Source of the DNA: Candidatus Dormiibacterota bacterium
Lineage (GTDB): Bacteria > Chloroflexota > Dormibacteria > Aeolococcales > Aeolococcaceae
DNA: 47,237 bases
Assembly: GCA_003142035.1 (NCBI GenBank)
Contig: PLOF01000112.1
Coordinates: 8,377 to 55,613, forward strand
Direction: 5' to 3'
Position numbers and translations under genes: made by a program. Below, piece after piece: positions 1 through 8,337 of this stretch. Under the pieces are notes generated by a model. The model searched no databases. It was not told the origin of the DNA and was given only the letters and a program-made list of their open reading frames with translations. Within the stretch, counting starts at the first letter, position 1. Each line of letters opens with the position of its first letter.

Positions 1-543
1 CTAGTCGGCGGGGTCGGTGCTGTGGTCCTTCTCTGTGCCTCCGCCTGCGGGGCCTCCAGCACCCCATCGTCGTCCGCGGGCGCCCCGACCGGGGCAGCCT
101 CCTCCTCCTCGGCGGCGTCGACGGCCGCCGCGAGCGGTGGCCATGCGTTCACCGCCACCCTCAAGGTCACGGGAACCGTCACCCAGTCCGCGACCTTCAC
201 CGAGGACCTCAGCGTCCTGCCGGCCTGCGCGGTGCTCGCCAAGAGCGGCATGGCCAACCAGACCTGGAGCATTCCCCAGCCTCTGACGGACCAGAGTTTC
301 GCCCTCAACTGGAACATCACCCCCTACACCGGTCCAGGGACGTACACCGACGCGACCGCGTTCCAGGACTCGGTCGACCTCGACGCCCCCTACCAGGGGA
401 CGGCCGACGAGTTTGACCAGGTCTCGGGAACCACCCTCTCGATCACGGTGAACAGCAACGGGTCGGGTTCGGCCACGTTCTCCAACCTCCAGGACGGGGA
501 TCAGCTGCCGGTCGCCGGCAGCGAAACCTGGACCTGCAGCTGA
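1..543 (+). CDS. Putative secreted lipoprotein, Ser/Ala/Thr-rich (5' end probably outside the window)
   Basis: Frame is open from base 1 (LVGGVGAVVLLCASACGASSTPSSSAGAPTG), a hydrophobic stretch followed by a lipobox-like Cys and a low-complexity linker; stop at 541-543. The track starts at GTG 22. Confidence 0.6.
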   Translation, partial: LVGGVGAVVLLCASACGASSTPSSSAGAPTGAASSSSAASTAAASGGHAFTATLKVTGTVTQSATFTEDLSVLPACAVLAKSGMANQTWSIPQPLTDQSFALNWNITPYTGPGTYTDATAFQDSVDLDAPYQGTADEFDQVSGTTLSITVNSNGSGSATFSNLQDGDQLPVAGSETWTCS

Positions 544-578
544 GCCTCCGGCTGCCACAACGCACCTGACCCGATGCC

Positions 579-629
579 GGGCCGGCCCCTCGCACCTAAT
601 GTCTACCAATGAGGTGCGGGGGCCGGCCC
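579..629. terminator. Long hairpin between the lipoprotein gene and rrf2
   Basis: GGGCCGGCCCCTCGCACCT (579-597) pairs with AGGTGCGGGGGCCGGCCC (612-629) with one bulged T; followed by TTT. Confidence 0.6.
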
Positions 630-648
630 TTTGGTCACAATGTGCGAA

Positions 649-1296
649 ATGCGCGTATCGGTGAAGGCTGACTATGCCGTCCGGGCGGCGATCGAGCTGG
701 CGGCCCATGGGCCGGGCACGGTCAGCGCGGAGCACATCGGCGAATCCCAGAACATCCCGCTCAAATTCCTCCAGAACATCCTTGCCGAACTCAAGGAGGA
801 GGGGCTGGTCATCAGCCACCGGGGGGTGGGGGGCGGATTTGAGCTGGCGCGGGATTCCGCCACCATCACCCTGGGTGACGTCATCCGGGTCATCGACGGG
901 CCGCTCGCCCGAGTGGGCGACTACCGCCCGGACCAGCTCGCCTACGTCGGGCACACGGAGGCGCTCCGCGACGTATGGGTCGCGGTCAGGTCCTACATCC
1001 GGGACGTGCTCGACGAGGTCAGCCTGGCCCAGGTGGTCCGCGGCGACCTTCCCCCGGTCGTGACCAGCCAGACCGCGCTCCGGGATGCCTGGGTGCCGCG
1101 GATCAAGATCGACCCCCGCCAATCGCCCCACCTGGGGGTCCCGGGCCACGGTGGCCGTCATGGTGCGAGCGGTGCCGAACATGCCGGCCCGGAGCTCTCC
1201 CGAGCCCCCCTCGCTGCCACCGCCGTGCCGGCCACCGCCTGCCAGCCGGGCGGCTCCAGGTGCGCTGCCGAGAGGGTACCCACACCCCCGAGGTGA
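649..1296 (+). CDS. Rrf2 family transcriptional regulator
   Basis: MRVSVKADYAVRAAIELAAHGPG...IPLKFLQNILAELKEEGLVISHRGVGGGFELARD is a typical Rrf2 winged HTH; no Cys cluster for an Fe-S centre. Confidence 0.85.
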   Translation: MRVSVKADYAVRAAIELAAHGPGTVSAEHIGESQNIPLKFLQNILAELKEEGLVISHRGVGGGFELARDSATITLGDVIRVIDGPLARVGDYRPDQLAYVGHTEALRDVWVAVRSYIRDVLDEVSLAQVVRGDLPPVVTSQTALRDAWVPRIKIDPRQSPHLGVPGHGGRHGASGAEHAGPELSRAPLAATAVPATACQPGGSRCAAERVPTPPR

Positions 1297-1351
1297 GCCG
1301 CAGAGGCGCCGCTCCCTGCCGTCTCCATCCGGCGCCGGATCCATGACGAAA

Positions 1352-1367
1352 CCCGCTGGCGAGCGGG
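1352..1367. terminator. Terminator-like hairpin between rrf2 and the helicase gene
   Basis: CCCGCT-GGCG-AGCGGG, followed by CTTCTGTT on +. Confidence 0.4.
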
Positions 1368-1528
1368 CTTCTGTTACCGTCAATGGCAGTCGACCACGTC
1401 GACGGCATCTTGGCGAACCCTCTCCCCCGCTTCCGGCGGGGTCCTCAAGAACGCTTCCCACCCCCGAGAGGGGCCAGCGCGGTCCAGCCGCCACTGCACG
1501 GCCAGGCTGGTGTGCGCCCGGAGAACCC

Positions 1529-2791
1529 ATGACATCGTTTGCAGAACTCGGAGTGCGTGCGCGCACCCTCGAATCGCTCACCCGGCAGGGCATCGACGCC
1601 CCCAACGAGGTGCAGCGCGAGGCACTTCCCCACATCCTGGCCGGCCATGACACCGTCATCGCGGCCCCCACGGGATCGGGGAAGACCCTCGCCTTCGCCG
1701 TCCCCATGATCGAACGCCTTCAGGGCCACCGCGCCGGGGGCCCTCGCGCCCTGGTGGTCGGGCCCACCCGCGAGCTCTCGCTGCAGGTCGCCACCGTGAT
1801 CGCCGGCCTCGACCGGGCGCTGCGGGTCGCCGTCCTCTACGGGGGCGTCGGCTACGGGGCGCAGTACCAGGCGCTGGCCGGAGGTCCCGACATCGTGGTC
1901 GGATGCCCCGGGCGGATCCTTGATCTCGTGGGGCAGGGTCGGGTGCACTTCTCCGCGGTCGAGTACCTGGTGCTGGACGAGGCGGATGAGATGCTCGACG
2001 CCGGCTTCGCCCGCGAGGTGGAGCGGATCATGAGCCTCTGCGCGGTCGGAGCCGCGCGTCAGACCGTGCTCGCCTCGGCGACCATGCCCGACTGGGTGCA
2101 GCGGATGATCGACCGCCACCTCCGCGAACCACGGCGGGTGCAGGTTGCCGCCGACGCCGAGCCCACCCTCGAGCACGGCGTGCTCCACGTCGACGACGAG
2201 CAGCGCATGGACTCGCTGGTGACGCTTCTCAGGCTCCAGCCGGCCGGCTCCGGGACGATCGTCTTCACCCGTACCAAGCACGGTGCCAAGAAGCTCGCCC
2301 GCAAGCTGGAGACCCTCCATCTGCGCGTGGCCGAGCTCCAGGGCAACCTCTCCCAGAACGCCCGGGAGCGCTCCATCGGCAGCTTCCGCGATGGCGACGT
2401 GGACGTCCTGGTGGCGACCAACGTGGCCGCCCGCGGCCTCGACGTCCCCCACGTCGGCCTGGTCGTCAACTACGAGCTGCCCGAGACCGCGCAGTGGCTG
2501 ACCCACCGGATCGGCCGCACCGCGCGCAACGGCGCCGCGGGCCGGGCCATCACGCTCCTCTCGACCGCCGACGCCGAGCAGTGGCACAAGCTCCAACGCG
2601 GAGGCGCGCCCCACCTGCCACGTCTCCACGCCGAACCACTCCTCGCGCGGGGCGAATGGCTCTACCTCGCCGAAAGCGAGCACCCGGAGCCGGCATTCCG
2701 GCCGGCCCAGCCGGTCCGGACGGGCCTCCCGCGCCGCCCCGCCGGGTCTTTCCGGCGCCGGCGCCCGGCTCCCCATCGCACCGCCGCCTGA
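1529..2791 (+). CDS. DEAD/DEAH-box RNA helicase
   Basis: Q-motif FAELGVRARTLESLTRQGIDAPNEVQ, Walker A APTGSGKT, LDEADEMLD, SATMP, HRIGRTAR. Confidence 0.95.
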   Translation: MTSFAELGVRARTLESLTRQGIDAPNEVQREALPHILAGHDTVIAAPTGSGKTLAFAVPMIERLQGHRAGGPRALVVGPTRELSLQVATVIAGLDRALRVAVLYGGVGYGAQYQALAGGPDIVVGCPGRILDLVGQGRVHFSAVEYLVLDEADEMLDAGFAREVERIMSLCAVGAARQTVLASATMPDWVQRMIDRHLREPRRVQVAADAEPTLEHGVLHVDDEQRMDSLVTLLRLQPAGSGTIVFTRTKHGAKKLARKLETLHLRVAELQGNLSQNARERSIGSFRDGDVDVLVATNVAARGLDVPHVGLVVNYELPETAQWLTHRIGRTARNGAAGRAITLLSTADAEQWHKLQRGGAPHLPRLHAEPLLARGEWLYLAESEHPEPAFRPAQPVRTGLPRRPAGSFRRRRPAPHRTAA

Positions 2792-2878
2792 GCATCGACG
2801 GGCCTCGCCCTGGAGGTGGGTCTCGGCAGCTAGCATCATTTGATTCAGCCTCGGCTCACGTCCATCGGGGGAAGCCAG

Positions 2879-3958
2879 ATGCCCGTTCCAGAGTCCGGGA
2901 AGGGGGGAGCCCGCGCGGTCGGCCCTCCCTGGCGACGCGCTCACTTGGGCCGCTTCGAGCAGTCGGTGATCGAGAGCGCCGCCCTGCGAAACAATGCACT
3001 GGGTGACCCGTGGGTGCGTCCCATCGAGGTCTACCTCCCACCCGGCTATGACGACCATCCCGAGAAGCGTTACCCCTCCGTCTACATGATCCAGGGGTAC
3101 ACCGGCCAGCTCGACATGTGGCATGGGCGGAGCGCCTTCCGTCCCAACTTCCCCGAGCTCTGTGACGCCCTCTTCAGCGGCGAGGACGCCCCACCCCCGG
3201 TGGTTGTGGTGTTCGTCGACTGCTGGACCTCCGTGGGAGGCAGCCAGTTCCTGGACTCGCCGGCGACCGGGATGTACCACACCCACCTCTGCGAGGAGGT
3301 GGTGCCCTGGGTGGACGGCCAGTACCGAACCCTTGCCGCCGCCGCTCACCGGGGCATCGCCGGCAAGTCGAGCGGCGGGTACGGCGCCATGGTCACCTGC
3401 ATGCTCCGCCCCGACCTCTTCGGAGGGATGGCCGACCACGCCGGCGACGCCGTCTTCGAGAACTGCTACCTGCCTGACTTCCGCAAATGCGCCCGGGTGC
3501 TGCGCGACCGCTACGAGGGCAGCTACGACCGCTTCTGGGCGGACTTCCGCTCCCGGCCGGCGATGAGCCGGGACGGCGACGGTGAGCTGGCCAACGCCTG
3601 GGCGATGGCCGCCGCCTACTCCGCCGACTCCGACGGCACCGTCCGGCTGCCCTTCGACACTGCCACCGGCATGCTGATCCCCGAGGTGTGGGAGCAGTGG
3701 CTGCAGTGGGACCCGGTGCGCATGGCTCCCCGCTACGCCGACGCACTCCGCTCGCTCCGCGCCATCTTCATCGACGGCGGCCGGAGCGACGAGTGGTACC
3801 TCGACCTCGGGGGCGAGGCCTTCCGGCGGGCTCTGGAGCAGATCGGGGTGACCGACGTCCGGTTTGAGCTCTTCGAGGGAGGCCACATGTCGATCGAGTA
3901 CCGGTACCCGATCGCGCTGCGCTACCTCGCGGAGCGTCTGTCGCCCGCCGTCCGCTGA
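2879..3958 (+). CDS. Alpha/beta-fold putative esterase (enterochelin esterase/esterase D-like)
   Basis: RPIEVYLPPGYDDHPEKRYPSVYMIQGYTGQ; nucleophile elbow GKSSGGYGAM; GGHMSIEYR near the C-terminus; GGGGAAG-like SD before ATG 2879. Confidence 0.8.
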   Translation: MPVPESGKGGARAVGPPWRRAHLGRFEQSVIESAALRNNALGDPWVRPIEVYLPPGYDDHPEKRYPSVYMIQGYTGQLDMWHGRSAFRPNFPELCDALFSGEDAPPPVVVVFVDCWTSVGGSQFLDSPATGMYHTHLCEEVVPWVDGQYRTLAAAAHRGIAGKSSGGYGAMVTCMLRPDLFGGMADHAGDAVFENCYLPDFRKCARVLRDRYEGSYDRFWADFRSRPAMSRDGDGELANAWAMAAAYSADSDGTVRLPFDTATGMLIPEVWEQWLQWDPVRMAPRYADALRSLRAIFIDGGRSDEWYLDLGGEAFRRALEQIGVTDVRFELFEGGHMSIEYRYPIALRYLAERLSPAVR

Positions 3959-3991
3959 GCCAGGTTGCCCACGCCGGACGCGGCGGGGGGA

Positions 3992-4477
3992 TCAGCTCGC
4001 CTTGTACCCGAAGCGGCGGAGCATCTGCTTGCGCTCGGCGATCTCGGCCTCGCCCTCGATGCCGCGGCTGCGCACACCGTCGGCCACTCCGAGGATGGCT
4101 CGGCCTTGGTCGGTCTCGGCGACGATGACCTCCACCGAGTTGGCGGTGGCGCAGTAGATCCCGCAGACCTCCTGGACGGCCCGCACCGCCGGAAGCACGT
4201 TGATCGGAAAGGCGTTGCCGAGCAGGATCAGGAAGGCGTGGCCCGTGCCCAGCCTCAGCATGGTGCCGCGGGCCAGGTCCGTGAGCTCGTCGTCAGTGCC
4301 GCTCCAGCGGACCAGCGCCGGCCCGGAGGCCTCGCAGAAGGCGAGCCCGAACTTGATCCCGGGCACCGCTCCCACCAGCGCCTCGTGAAGATCCTCCACC
4401 GTCTTGATGAAGTGGCTCTGACCGAGGATGAGGTTGACGTCCTCCGGCTTGTGGATGGCGACCGAGGTGATCTCCAT
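3992..4477 (-). CDS. Adenosine-specific kinase family protein
   Basis: MEITSVAIHKPEDVNLILGQSHFIKTVEDLHEAL...GIKFGLAFCEASGPALVRWSG...NVLPAVRAVQEVCGIYCATANSVEVIVAE matches the characteristic family pattern. Confidence 0.85.
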   Translation of the reverse strand: MEITSVAIHKPEDVNLILGQSHFIKTVEDLHEALVGAVPGIKFGLAFCEASGPALVRWSGTDDELTDLARGTMLRLGTGHAFLILLGNAFPINVLPAVRAVQEVCGIYCATANSVEVIVAETDQGRAILGVADGVRSRGIEGEAEIAERKQMLRRFGYKAS

Positions 4478-4620
4478 GAGCTGCTCCTGACATGGCGGCG
4501 GGACGGCACGGGGGGACGGCGCAGTGGGGACCGCCTGGCGGCACTCTACGCCGCGGTGGGTGGAGTGGTTGCCGCCCGGCAGAACCGCCCCGTATCTCTC
4601 CTCTCACCTCGCCCGTTCCC

Positions 4621-5460
4621 ATGAGCAGAGTGCTCGAGACCCCGCCGGTGGAGCCGGTCGACCGGCCCCAGCCCGATCCGGCCGCGACGGCGGCCGCCCA
4701 TCCTGAGGGCGCCACCCCGGAGCCCGAAATACCGCCGCGCCCATCGCCGGCGACGGGCCGGTCGCGGTTGCCCCGCTGGCGGCACCTGCTTCGCGCCGGG
4801 CTGGCGTTCCTCCTCGTCCCCGGGACGGTGCTGGCGGGAGCCGCCCTGGTCACTCCACCGGTCGCCGGGGCCCCGGCGCTGGTCGCGGCCATCGACCGCG
4901 AGCACGGCTCTGTCCCGGTCCCGGCCGAGCCCTCCTGGCGCGTTTCCGAGGCCATCGTGGCGGCCGAGGACGGCACTTTCTACAGCAACGACGGGATTGA
5001 CGTGGCCGGAGCCGGCCGGGCGCTTTGGGGATGGTTCACCGGAGTGGACGGGGGGGGCAGCACCATCACCGAGCAGCTCGCCAAGGTGATCTACACCGGC
5101 GGCCGGACCGGGGTCCCCGACCGGATCGCCCAGGTCGCGCTCGCCCTCAAGCTGGACGGCCACTACACCAAGCCGGCCATCCTCAGCATGTACCTGAGCG
5201 CCGTCTACTTCGGCAACGGCTACTTCGGGGTGCTCGCCGCCAGCGAGGGGTACTTCGGCGTCCCCCCGGGCCAGCTGAGCTGGGCCCAGGCGTCGCTCCT
5301 CGCCGGGCTCCCCCAGGCACCAAGCCTGCTCGACCCCCTCCAGCACCTGGCACTTGCCGGGCAGCGGCAGTCGTATGTCCTCGACCGCCTGGTGGCCACC
5401 GGGGTGCTCACCCGGGCCCAGGCGGCGGCCGCCGCCGCGGCGCCCCTCGGCCTGCGCTGA
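4621..5460 (+). CDS. Monofunctional peptidoglycan glycosyltransferase (GT51), membrane-anchored, no transpeptidase domain
   Basis: TM segment RAGLAFLLVPGTVLAGAALV; AIVAAEDGTFYSNDGID; GGGSTITEQLAKVIY; YLSAVYFGNGYFGVLAASEGYFG. Confidence 0.85.
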   Translation: MSRVLETPPVEPVDRPQPDPAATAAAHPEGATPEPEIPPRPSPATGRSRLPRWRHLLRAGLAFLLVPGTVLAGAALVTPPVAGAPALVAAIDREHGSVPVPAEPSWRVSEAIVAAEDGTFYSNDGIDVAGAGRALWGWFTGVDGGGSTITEQLAKVIYTGGRTGVPDRIAQVALALKLDGHYTKPAILSMYLSAVYFGNGYFGVLAASEGYFGVPPGQLSWAQASLLAGLPQAPSLLDPLQHLALAGQRQSYVLDRLVATGVLTRAQAAAAAAAPLGLR

Positions 5461-5488
5461 GCACAACCGCCGTTTGCCCTCGCTCGGC

Positions 5489-5516
5489 GCACTCCCGCCA
5501 GGACCGGCGGGGGTGC
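5489..5516. terminator. Strong hairpin between the GT51 gene and pspA
   Basis: GCACTCCCGCC (5489-5499), loop AGGACC, GGCGGGGGTGC (5506-5516): 11-bp stem with one G-U pair. Confidence 0.55.
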
Positions 5517-5618
5517 AATTCGGCCAGCCTCGTCGAGTGGCAGAGCGGGGCGGTCAGCCAGTGCATAGAATTCGCAACGTCCCCATAGTCCGGCTGCCAC
5601 CCCGAAGGAGACCCCCCG

Positions 5619-6644
5619 ATGAGCGTGTTCCGACGCTTCAGCAACATCGTCCAGCAGAAGTCCAATGCCGCTCTGGACAAGATGGAGGACCCCTCCCAGG
5701 CGATCGATCTCTCGTACCAGCAGCTGCTGGAGCAGCAGCAGAAGCTCCGGACCGCGCTGGTCGAGGCGACCACCGGCCAGAAGCGGGTCGAGAATCAGGC
5801 CAAGACGATGGACACCCGGATCGCCTCGCTGAACGACGCCGCTCAGAAGGCCGTCTCCGCAGGCAAGGATGACCTGGCCACCCAGGCATTGACCCAGGCC
5901 GAGGTCCTCCAGCAGCAGCGCCAAGCGCTGGACCCGCAGATTGAGACGCTCAGAGCCCAGGTCGAGAAGCTGCAGGTGGCGCTCCAGAAGTACCAGGCCA
6001 AGGTGCAGTCGTTCGCCACCCAGCGGGAGTCGCTCAAGGCCTCGTACGAGGCGGCCAAGGCGACCAGCACGGCCGGGGACACCCTGGCCGGCATCGGCGA
6101 GCACACGAGCGACGCAGCCATGATGATGCAGCGCGCCCAGGACAAGATCGCCCGCACCCAGGCGCACGCCGACGCCGTCGACGCTCTACTGGAGAGCGGG
6201 ACCCTGGACACCCCGCTGCTCACCGGCGGCACCTCCACGCTCGAGGATCAGATCAGCGCGACCGTCGTGGACAGCAGCGTGCAGGCGAAGCTGGCCGCGA
6301 TGAAGCAGCAGGCGGCACTGCCCGCGCCGGCCGCGCCGGCCCCCGCGGCGATCAGCGCGCAGGGGATCGTGGTCCGCATCCACGGTGATGATCAGTACCG
6401 CCTGGAAGCGTCGCTCCAGTCCGACCTGGACATGTACGACCGCCGGCTGGTCGCCGCCGTCGAGGCCAACGACGATGCCGCCTACCACTCGGTCCTTCGC
6501 GACGTCACCACGTTCGTCAAGACGAAGGGCGTCGTCCTTGGGGGTGCGGATGTCACCAAGAGCGACATCATCCTGCCGAGCGACGACATGCCCCTGAACG
6601 AGGTGGCCGGCATCCTCCATCCCGCCGACGGCGCGGCCGCCTAA
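5619..6644 (+). CDS. pspA: PspA/IM30 family protein
   Basis: MSVFRRFSNIVQQKSNAALDKMEDPSQAIDLSYQQLLEQQQKLRTALVEATTGQKR coiled-coil N-terminus typical of PspA/Vipp1; GAAGGAG SD. Confidence 0.85.
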   Translation: MSVFRRFSNIVQQKSNAALDKMEDPSQAIDLSYQQLLEQQQKLRTALVEATTGQKRVENQAKTMDTRIASLNDAAQKAVSAGKDDLATQALTQAEVLQQQRQALDPQIETLRAQVEKLQVALQKYQAKVQSFATQRESLKASYEAAKATSTAGDTLAGIGEHTSDAAMMMQRAQDKIARTQAHADAVDALLESGTLDTPLLTGGTSTLEDQISATVVDSSVQAKLAAMKQQAALPAPAAPAPAAISAQGIVVRIHGDDQYRLEASLQSDLDMYDRRLVAAVEANDDAAYHSVLRDVTTFVKTKGVVLGGADVTKSDIILPSDDMPLNEVAGILHPADGAAA

Positions 6645-6662
6645 CCGCTCCCGGTCACGTCC

Positions 6663-8297
6663 ATGAGCGGAGCTGCGGCTGCGATACCGGAACCGCTGGT
6701 ATTGGTGGTACCCAACTTCAGCGAGGGTCGCCGTGCCGAGGTGATGGACGCCATCGTGGCAGCGATGACGTCCGTCCCCGGCATCACGCTGCTCAACCGC
6801 CAGTCGGACCCCGACCACAACCGGCTGGACACCACCCTGATCGGCTCGCCCGAGGCCGCTCGTGCCGCGGCGATGGCGGGAGCTACCAAGGCGGTCGAGC
6901 TGATCGACATGGAGCAGCAGCACGGCAGCCATCCCCGCATGGGGGCGGTCGACGTGATCCCCTTCATCCCCATCCGGGGAGTGACGATGGACGGCTGCGT
7001 GGAGCTGGCCCGAAGCTTTGCCCGCGAGCTCGCCGAGACCCTCTCGCTCCCTGTCTACCTGTACGAGCGCGCCGCCGCGACCCCGGACCGGGCCAGCCTG
7101 GCCGATGTCCGCCGCGGCGAGTACGAGGGTCTCCGGGCAGATGTGGCCGAGGGAAGGCGGCTGCCGGACATGGGCCCCCACCAGCTCGGCAAGGCTGGAG
7201 CCACCGCGGTCGGGGCGCGGCCACCGCTCGTCGCCTTCAACGTCTACCTGAGTGGCAGCGACGAGCGCGCCGCCAAGGAGGTGGCCAAGCGGGTGCGGGA
7301 GCGATCCGGCGGCCTGGTGCACGTCCGCGCCATCGGCTTCGCTGTCCCCGAGCGCGCCTGCGTCCAAGTTTCGATGAACCTGCTCGATCCGCTGGCCACC
7401 CCGCCGTACCGGGCCCTCGAACTGGTCCGGCTGGAGGCCGCCCGCTTCGGCATGCGGGTGCTGGACACCGAGATCGTCGGCCTCATCCCCCAGGCAGCGC
7501 TCGCGGAGTCCGCCGCCCACTACCTGCAGCTGCGCGGCTTCAAGGCCGACGCCCAGGTGATCGAGACCCTGGTGGCCAGCCACGGGAGCGCCGCCCCGGC
7601 CGCCGGGACAGATGGGGCACCAGCCGGAGGCGCCGGTGCCCCCTCCGTGGCTCCGGGCAGCGGCATCGGGACGATGACGGTGAATGGCTTCCTGGATGCC
7701 CTCGCCTCGGAGCGACCGACCCCCGGCGGGGGTGCGGCGGCGGCCGTGAGCGGTGCCGCGGGCGCGGCGCTGCTCGGCATGGTGGCGCGGCTGACCACCG
7801 GACGGAAGGGTTATGAAACCCTCGAGGGCCGCATGGCCGAGGTGGCTGCCCTGGCCGACGCGGAACGTGGCGCCCTGATCGCTCTCGCCGACCGGGACAC
7901 GGCCGCCTTCGACGCCGTGATGGCGGCGTACCGCCAGCCCCGCCGTACCGACGGGGAGCGGGTGGCCCGCAGCGCGGCGGTGCAGTCGGCGTTGACCGGG
8001 GCGGCGGAGGTGCCGCTGGAGGTGGCCCGACGCGCGGCGGCCCTCCTGCCCACGGCGCGGGAGCTGGTCGAGACGGGCAACTCCAATGCGGTCTCCGACG
8101 CCTACTCGGCCGGCCAGCTGCTCCACACCGCTGTGGCCGGCGGCCTGGCCAACGTCAGCATCAACCTCGCGGCGATGAGCGACTCGTCACGCGCCGACGT
8201 GCTGCGGAGCGATGTGCAGAGGGTCCGGAGGGGAGCCGCCGCGCAGCTCGCCGCGGTGGAGGCGGCGTTCGCGTCGCGGCTCTCCAGGACGGGCTGA
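6663..8297 (+). CDS. Bifunctional glutamate formimidoyltransferase / formimidoyltetrahydrofolate cyclodeaminase
   Basis: N-terminal VPNFSEGRRAEVMDAIVAAM...DPDHNR...HPRMGAVDVIPFIP; C-terminal FLDALASERPTPGGGAAAAVSGAAGAALLGMVARLT. Confidence 0.93.
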   Translation: MSGAAAAIPEPLVLVVPNFSEGRRAEVMDAIVAAMTSVPGITLLNRQSDPDHNRLDTTLIGSPEAARAAAMAGATKAVELIDMEQQHGSHPRMGAVDVIPFIPIRGVTMDGCVELARSFARELAETLSLPVYLYERAAATPDRASLADVRRGEYEGLRADVAEGRRLPDMGPHQLGKAGATAVGARPPLVAFNVYLSGSDERAAKEVAKRVRERSGGLVHVRAIGFAVPERACVQVSMNLLDPLATPPYRALELVRLEAARFGMRVLDTEIVGLIPQAALAESAAHYLQLRGFKADAQVIETLVASHGSAAPAAGTDGAPAGGAGAPSVAPGSGIGTMTVNGFLDALASERPTPGGGAAAAVSGAAGAALLGMVARLTTGRKGYETLEGRMAEVAALADAERGALIALADRDTAAFDAVMAAYRQPRRTDGERVARSAAVQSALTGAAEVPLEVARRAAALLPTARELVETGNSNAVSDAYSAGQLLHTAVAGGLANVSINLAAMSDSSRADVLRSDVQRVRRGAAAQLAAVEAAFASRLSRTG

Positions 8298-8337
8298 GCC
8301 GCCGCTGCGGGTCGTTCGGCGGATGGGGCCGGCTCAG
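8294..8337. terminator. Bidirectional terminator-like inverted repeat spanning both stops of the convergent pair
   Basis: CTGAGCCG (8294-8301) and CGGCTCAG (8330-8337), each containing one gene's stop codon; additional inner CGCCG/CGGCG pairing. Confidence 0.45.

Noticed and set aside
1-1707. 568-aa minus-strand ORF
   Set aside because: Antisense to the lipoprotein and Rrf2 genes; low-complexity translation, no motifs.
1445-3886. 813-aa minus-strand ORF
   Set aside because: Antisense to the DEAD-box helicase and esterase genes, which have clear motifs.
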